Shown in pieces: positions 58,092 through 64,000 of a DNA stretch of 64,000 bases. Location of the stretch: NCBI GenBank assembly GCA_013146195.2, contig CM028377.1, positions 36,027,632 through 36,091,631 on the forward strand. The letters are read 5' to 3'. The DNA comes from Codonopsis lanceolata. Its lineage: Eukaryota > Streptophyta > Magnoliopsida > Asterales > Campanulaceae. A model generated the notes under the pieces. It ran no database searches and was not told the DNA's origin. It saw nothing but the letters and a program-made list of their open reading frames with translations. The translations under genes and the position numbers were made by a program. Each line of letters opens with the position of its first letter. Within the stretch, counting starts at the first letter, position 1.

Positions 58092-61000
58092 TGTGACAGC
58101 CCGACCCGGACTCCAATGCGAAATCCCAAGGTCGTGTCCGTCAAGACAATCTAAAAGACGGACAAGCACCTGCTAAGCATCATGGTACGAGTCAAGAGTT
58201 GAGTCATAAAGTTCAAAACAGGAATGTAAAGCCATAACGGCGATACGGAATAATAAAAACCAACGTCTGCGGAAGCGAATCATAAGTGGGACCGAAGCCT
58301 ATAATTATAAACTAAGGAATACAAGGCTGAGAGATGACTATCTCTCGACAAATCTACGACTCGCGTGACGCAACATTGCGCACGGACAACAAACCATCGG
58401 CAACCTAAGGCCGGCGAAGCAACAAGAACCCAACCTGATAAACAACAACTCTACGGCTATAACATGCCGGAGGAATACATCAACTAAAAGAATAAGAGAT
58501 TCAAATACTAACAACTAAACCAAGGACTCACGACTAAAATTGTCGGAGATAGAAATAACCATAACATAATACTAGAACATGCGAGCTAAAACCTTGCTCG
58601 GAAAGACAACAGAATAACTTCTAATTAAATACAACAGCTCGACCAAACAAGTCGGCTCCCAAAATAAAACAATAATAAGATACTAACATAACTACCCAAG
58701 TAAAGTTTACATAACTTTACATCCGTATCTCACGAGATAATAAATACAATAATACTAATAACCCCCAAGCTATTGCCCGGAAGATCACCTGTTATCGAAC
58801 ATGGACCCGTAGCTGCAACGTGCACTAACGAGCTCACTGCACAAACTAAGGAAAACAAACACACGAAATGAGTCATAATGACCCAGTAAATTACTAAATG
58901 CAATGTATGGCATAGCATGGCGTGGCATGGTATAATGCACAAGCATGCATAAAATCATGGCATCTTAATAGCATACCAATAATAAACTTGTATTAAGTCA
59001 CCAAGTAACATAAACTTCATAAACCTCTTAGCACATTATCATTCATGTAAGTGCTTATAGTAAGCCACATAAGTGATAGAGAAGATACCCAAATAGCGCC
59101 GTTGTGTTGCTCCTGCAATACACAATGTTATACTATATCGTGCAACATCGATGCTCTGTGATGTCATCGACTTTCATCGAGAACCTACTCGATTTAGCTA
59201 GCAGCCAATGTCGCACGTATTGTTACGACAAGGGGGCTACTTCGCCATTGCGGCCAACAATGGAGGGGTGTGTGAGGTCCCAGGTACGGCGATCCATAGT
59301 GAATACGAATCTTACGATTCGTATAGGCGATGTATCGTCCTACCCTGACGTATAAAACCAATCCAAATAATTTCAACTGGACTTTTATGCAATGCACAAG
59401 TAGATATTTACTCGCATGCTAAAACAAGAATCAAGACCGATCATAGCGGGCTTATCAAATCAAGTTGGACATAAAGCTCTACACACCAATTTAATAATGC
59501 ACATATTTGCACATACTTAACAAATCCAACTAACTTATAAGTTTAGTCAAAGATCCACATATTGAGGTACTCTTAATCCTCAAATCATCACCCAATCAAA
59601 GTAGCATATAAGCTCAAGAAATCACAACATGAGGTCTACCATAGTCCTCTACTTGGGATTAAACCAAAGACTATTATTTAGTCTAAGAACAATTATAAAT
59701 CAAGACTTAGCATTTTAGTCTATACATAAAGGCATACCGGACTCAACCATAGTCCTAACCGTCTTACATAATCGACATCCTCAAAACCATTCTCATGAAT
59801 GACAAGACTACACCGTAGTCCAAGACCCGCAAGTTTTCCATGTAAAGCGCTCATCTGAATTTCCTAAAAGAAATCTCATTCAAATAATAATTTCTTAAGG
59901 ATACACGAGATCATTGATTGGTCTCCAATGCTCCATGCTCTACGAGCACGCTCTAAATAAATCCCCAATAAGACTCTATATCATGGGTGTCATAAATGGG
60001 ACACAATTCGAGATGCTCGGGTACTCATCATCAAAACCAACCAAACCCAAACATCGTAGGATTTCAACCTAAGGCTCACTAACATCTTATTGAACCTAAA
60101 ATGACTCCATGAGTCTTAATATCGCATTTTATTAAATACACATTTCATAAATCCCAAAATTAACACATCATTCAAGTTTATAGAAATTCTCCCAAAATGA
60201 TCCGGGCTTGTTTCCCAAGCCTAAAAATCCAAGAGCTCAACATAATCATAGTCAAACGAAACCCAATTGTCGTAGGACTTCAACCCAAGTTCATTAACAC
60301 ATTGTTGAACTTATTAAGACTCCGTTGAGTCTAAATACTTAGTTTCATCATTTACGCACTTCATCAATTTCAACATTAATACCCACTTTATTTAACAACA
60401 ATATATCCATAACCCGGCTTGATTCTCAAGCCCTAAAATTCACAACAAACCCAACATAAATCATAACCCATTTCATAAATCACATAATTTCAATTAAGTG
60501 ATCCTAATCATGTTATCTAGTGAGTTCACTCTTCCAAAGCCCCAATCATAGGCATACTTCCACAATAAATCCAAGTAACATATAGTCATGGTTTCTAGCA
60601 TGCTCATAGGCCTAGAAACACAAAATGAAGAGTAATCACATATTCAACAATCATAGAAGTCATTCTACAAATGCTCCTAACAAGTTCATACTTCCAAAAA
60701 TCCCCAAATTAACACATACAAAGCATATCAAGTGTTCATTGCCCACAAATAGCATATAGGTTGTTTTCCTTAGGGCCAATGAACCAAAATCAAAAGGGAG
60801 TAACTTACCTAGCTTGAGTGAAAACTCAAGAGAATCAAAATCGAACGGTAAAGTTGTTCCAATCGCCGCATACATCAAGAATCCAAGTTTGGCGGCACCC
60901 AAGCGGTTGGATCTTCGTCAGAGATCGAGGAAGAAGAAGCTAGGCTCAAAGCTTCAAGCCCCCCAACTCTCACTCTCTATACGTCTGATTTTAGAAGGAG

Positions 61001-62066
61001 AAATGAAGAGGTTTGGCTGAATTTGTGAAGAGGTTAGGCTATTTATACTTCCCAAGTAATGAGGGCAAAATAGGGAATTCCTTGGTGCAATTAGTAGAGA
61101 TTAGGATTAATAAATCACTAATCTAACCTTAATTAACTTCTAACTAATGTTAGGACATGATTAGAGTTAAGTATGGGTGGTTAGGAAGGGTTTAGAGGGG
61201 GTTTAATGAGGGTAGGATATGTATTTTTCGTCAAAACACAAAACAGGGGAAAAATCTCGTAGGAGGTCTCTGATGTTGAGGCGGGCTCACCAAAGCCAGG
61301 GCGCCCTGGATGTTGGGCTTGGACTGATTTTGAATTGTTCTCACTGAGGTCGGGCTAGTGGTCAAAAATTCGATGCGCCGCCTGCTTAACCCTCGAACTT
61401 GGTCTAAACATGTCCTAAATGGTCCCAAACTTATGGGAAACCATTCTAAGGTCTAACCCAACTCAAAACAAGTCGAAACACACCCAAACAACTCCCGAAA
61501 CAACCGAGCTTAAACCGGAAGAGGTGCAACAACGTGCAACCTGAACGACGAATGAACTCGCAATCGAACGAGCAATGAAAGGAGACTTTTAAGGCAAGTC
61601 TAAGGGCTAATGAAGAAGCTTAAATACTTCTAGAAAGTTGAATAACAACTAGGGAAATAAGAATCCCAAAGGAGAGACGATTACACGACTCAATCCCCGA
61701 ACTACGCGATAGAGACGAACGCTATCTCCAAAGCTTCCAAATCATCGATAGACTTAAGGAACACCTCCAACTTGAAGTCTAATGCATCTAAACATGTTAA
61801 TAAACCATCATATAAAGGTCTAGGACCAAACCGAGGTCACGAACGCAAAACGCAAGCAAACCCTCAATCGCCGCATTCCGACTATCGTCGAAGTCATTCA
61901 GACTTTAGCAAGTCAACAACTATATGGAGTCTCTTAATAATGTTTTGGTCTTAACGTGGTCTCTCATACATATCTAGACCCTCTCGCAAACAAAACATAC
62001 AATCAACAAAGGAAGAAGTTCAAGTATAGCACGCAAACCGAGCTAACGAATGAGCGGGGTGTTACA
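58092..62066. mobile_element. Solo LTR of about 4 kb nested in another solo LTR
   Basis: It starts TGTGACAGCCC at 58092 and ends GGGGTGTTACA at 62066, with TCCCC on both sides (58087-58091 and 62067-62071). Length is 3975 bp, long but within the range of plant gypsy LTRs. No polyprotein is encoded: frames at 60814-61020 and 59104-59355 have no recognised domain. Confidence 0.8.
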
Positions 62067-63473
62067 TCCCCCGTAGGGTACAGAAATCCCCCGAAGGGTA
62101 CAATGTTAAGGTATATCCGAATAACCGCACTCACATGCCAAGTGGTGCAACTTCAATTATTTCAAATGTTGTCATGAAAATCCCCGTGACGGGTTGTTCA
62201 TACTTAGTGATCATAAATAGTTTTCAAAACATGAATAGTGCTGTTAATGTACTATTATCAAAACATAAATCATATCAAAATTTGTCATTTTCAATACCAA
62301 AGAGTATACCGACAAGGTTTACAAATACAAAGCAATTTCTGAATAACGAAGGTATTTCATGAAAATCAAAGTAGGCATGAAATATGCGAAAACGAAGATA
62401 TTCAACAAAGCTAACGACGGAGTCAAAGCAACTACCGACATGAGGTCGGGCATGACAAATGAAAGAACGAAATTCAAGAATAGCGGAAGCCTAAATTTTT
62501 TTTCTATATATTTTTGCAAAGTACCTAAAAGAAACGTAATCCCTTACCTGATAGTATTGTTGTGCAAAAATCTCTTGTAAGTAAAGGTATATTATTACGC
62601 ACGTCGGTCCGAACCTACGATTTAAAATATAAGTAGATTACATAAATATAGTGTTGGTGCCAAAATCCAACAATTACCCCACATAAAAAAAATATAATGA
62701 TTATACTTGTTAAAGCCTAACATAAAAGTATTTTATTTTTATTATTTTGTTTTGATTTCTTTCCATTCATGTACACATCACGTGTACAGGAAACCTTTCT
62801 GCACACCTACTCCAACACCTTTCAAACACACACAAGCCTACAAAATTTGGAAACCACACAAACTGTTGACTATTTCTTCCTTTCTCACCTTTCTTCTTTC
62901 TTTCATTTCCTTTTTTTTCGTTGTTTTCTTTCTGTGACCTTGCCCCCATTTTATTTTTTAAAACTCTTTCTTCCAATGCCACCAGTACTTTCTCTCTCTT
63001 CACTTCCCCATCCCACGAAATTGCAAACAAATATAACCAACCAACTCTACTGTTCTTCCTCACCTCTATTCTAATCACCACAACAAAGCACAAAACCCAA
63101 TCCACATAGACAATAGGATAACAACCCATACACAAGGTTTCGGTCGGTGTTTACATTGGTCAAGAAGGATCACGAGAACTTACCCAAAGAACCTCTCGGT
63201 ATGCTTTCGACTTCGTGCTCACGATTTCTTCTCTTTCTCCTTGCTCCTACCGACGTCTCTCATTTTCTCTTTCTCTGAATCAGCTGCAAGGTAGAGTAGT
63301 GATGTATATGGGTTGTTTCTATCCATAACCCAATCCCTCAATCTCTCTACTTATCTCCAACAATTTCACCCATAACCAAGTTGGTTACCACCCGAAAGTC
63401 CTTCTGTGAAACGGCTCTTGCCTGATTAAAGATCCGGGAGTTGATAAGATAATTTATGGGTTATCATTATTTT

Positions 63474-63474
63474 A

Positions 63475-63545
<71 letters not shown>
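63474..63545. repeat. TTA trinucleotide microsatellite
   Basis: About 24 units of ATT/TTA in a row inside the outer solo LTR. Likely polymorphic. Confidence 0.95.
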
Positions 63546-64000
63546 AAATGATCCAAGCCCAAACCACTAATATTATAATTAAATCAATATACTAATTGTA
63601 TTGGCCCAACACAATTAGGTGACAATTCTAAAGATAGGCCCAAAACAAATAATTTGATTCCAAAGATTTAGGTTGGCCCAAAACAAATATAATATTAATT
63701 ATTATAATTAATATATTTTTATTTGGGGTATTACACATCCAAATCGAAGCTATCGTCGAGGAGCAAGATTCTCACCGATTAGATTTCATTTATTTCCTCT
63801 TTTTCTTGGCTTAAGGTAAGCTATTGATTCCCCTTAGGATTGTATGCTAGAAATGTTATACTATCCCCTTTCTTTCATGTCTCTCATGCTTCTACCATGT
63901 CAATATCATGCTTTATGATAATTTGATAATATGGAGATTTTGAATGATATAATCACTTTGATTGTTTTGGTCCTAAGCCTAGAATTAATTGTGTTCTATG

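Larger units (their letters stand above)
57580..63735. mobile_element. Solo gypsy-type LTR, itself interrupted
   Basis: It starts TGTAACACCCC at 57580 and ends GGGGTATTACA at 63735, the end type of Tekay/Del-like gypsy LTRs. Flanks CAGCC (57575-57579) and CATCC (63736-63740) match at 4 of 5 bases. Removing the inner LTR and one TCCCC leaves about 2.18 kb. It contains a TTA microsatellite at 63474-63545. Confidence 0.75.
55077..64000 (+). mobile_element. LTR (gypsy-type?) open at the window edge, multiply interrupted
   Basis: It starts TGTGAGAACCCAAACCC at 55077. Its own sequence is split in three visible pieces: 55077-55379, 56775-57579 and 63736-64000. The pieces are separated by solo LTRs with target duplications. 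The end lies outside the window, so neither an internal region nor a target duplication can be checked. The opening motif and the piece after 63741 resemble Tekay/Del-type gypsy LTRs. Confidence 0.5.

Noticed and set aside
58092..62066. Considered as an intact gypsy element because of its 4-kb length
   Set aside because: No gag, protease, reverse transcriptase or integrase motif was found in any frame, and both ends match LTR termini with a 5-bp duplication.
63474..63545. Long TTA run considered as part of a poly-A or LINE tail
   Set aside because: It is a clean trinucleotide microsatellite within a solo LTR and has no LINE sequence next to it.

Overview
This window looks like a repeat-rich plant nuclear chromosome, probably a eudicot. 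The evidence is very AT-rich DNA, spliced genes with GT-AG introns, plant-type Ty1/copia and Ty3/gypsy retrotransposons, a plant L1-type LINE with a terminal RNase H domain, Helitron ends, Stowaway-like MITEs, and one host gene with a clear plant family match. I cannot name the species.

Only one intact host gene is supported: a four-exon, minus-strand R-SNARE of the VAMP71 group (exons 11075-11165, 12973-13136, 13733-13923, 15842-16058; 220 aa). Its joints keep phase and the predicted protein runs from longin domain to C-terminal membrane anchor. Almost everything else is transposon sequence at different stages of decay.

Layout: 1-1612 AT-rich DNA with a 175-bp tandem duplication. 1613-7370 a complete but inactivated copia element with a 5-bp target duplication and an internal duplication in its 5' LTR. 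7371-10560 non-coding DNA with two Helitron-like copies. 10613-16330 the VAMP71 gene, with Stowaway-like MITEs downstream and in intron 3. 16425-17270 duplicated PIF/Harbinger-like MITE fragments around a Helitron end. 17898-19705 a probable solo LTR carrying a hAT-type MITE. 19860-22525 two elements with long terminal inverted repeats. 22641-24581 a solo LTR with a clean target duplication. 25998-27210 local duplications. 28513-30352 a broken PIF/Harbinger ORF1-like gene, a MITE and a Stowaway-like element. 30387-37332 a Helitron start cut by a Tat-like gypsy element, which itself holds an inverted LTR. 37333-37432 is an assembly gap of 100 N. 37433-43842 a minus-strand copia element. 43843-50398 a LINE whose reverse transcriptase is split by a 1296-bp solo LTR. 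50399-55076 AT-rich DNA with MITEs and microsatellites. 55077-64000 an LTR open at the window edge, interrupted by solo LTRs nested three deep.

The main story is the order of insertion, which can be read from target-site duplications and from reading frames that resume across insertions. The strongest items for a second look are the nested solo LTRs at the right end, the solo LTR in the LINE, the 39-bp repeats around an inverted LTR with ~190-bp tandem units, the overlapping TAATG junction in the LINE, the MITE family beside a Harbinger ORF1 relic, and two exon-like islands that match no annotated gene. I see no sign of a novel defence or metabolic system.
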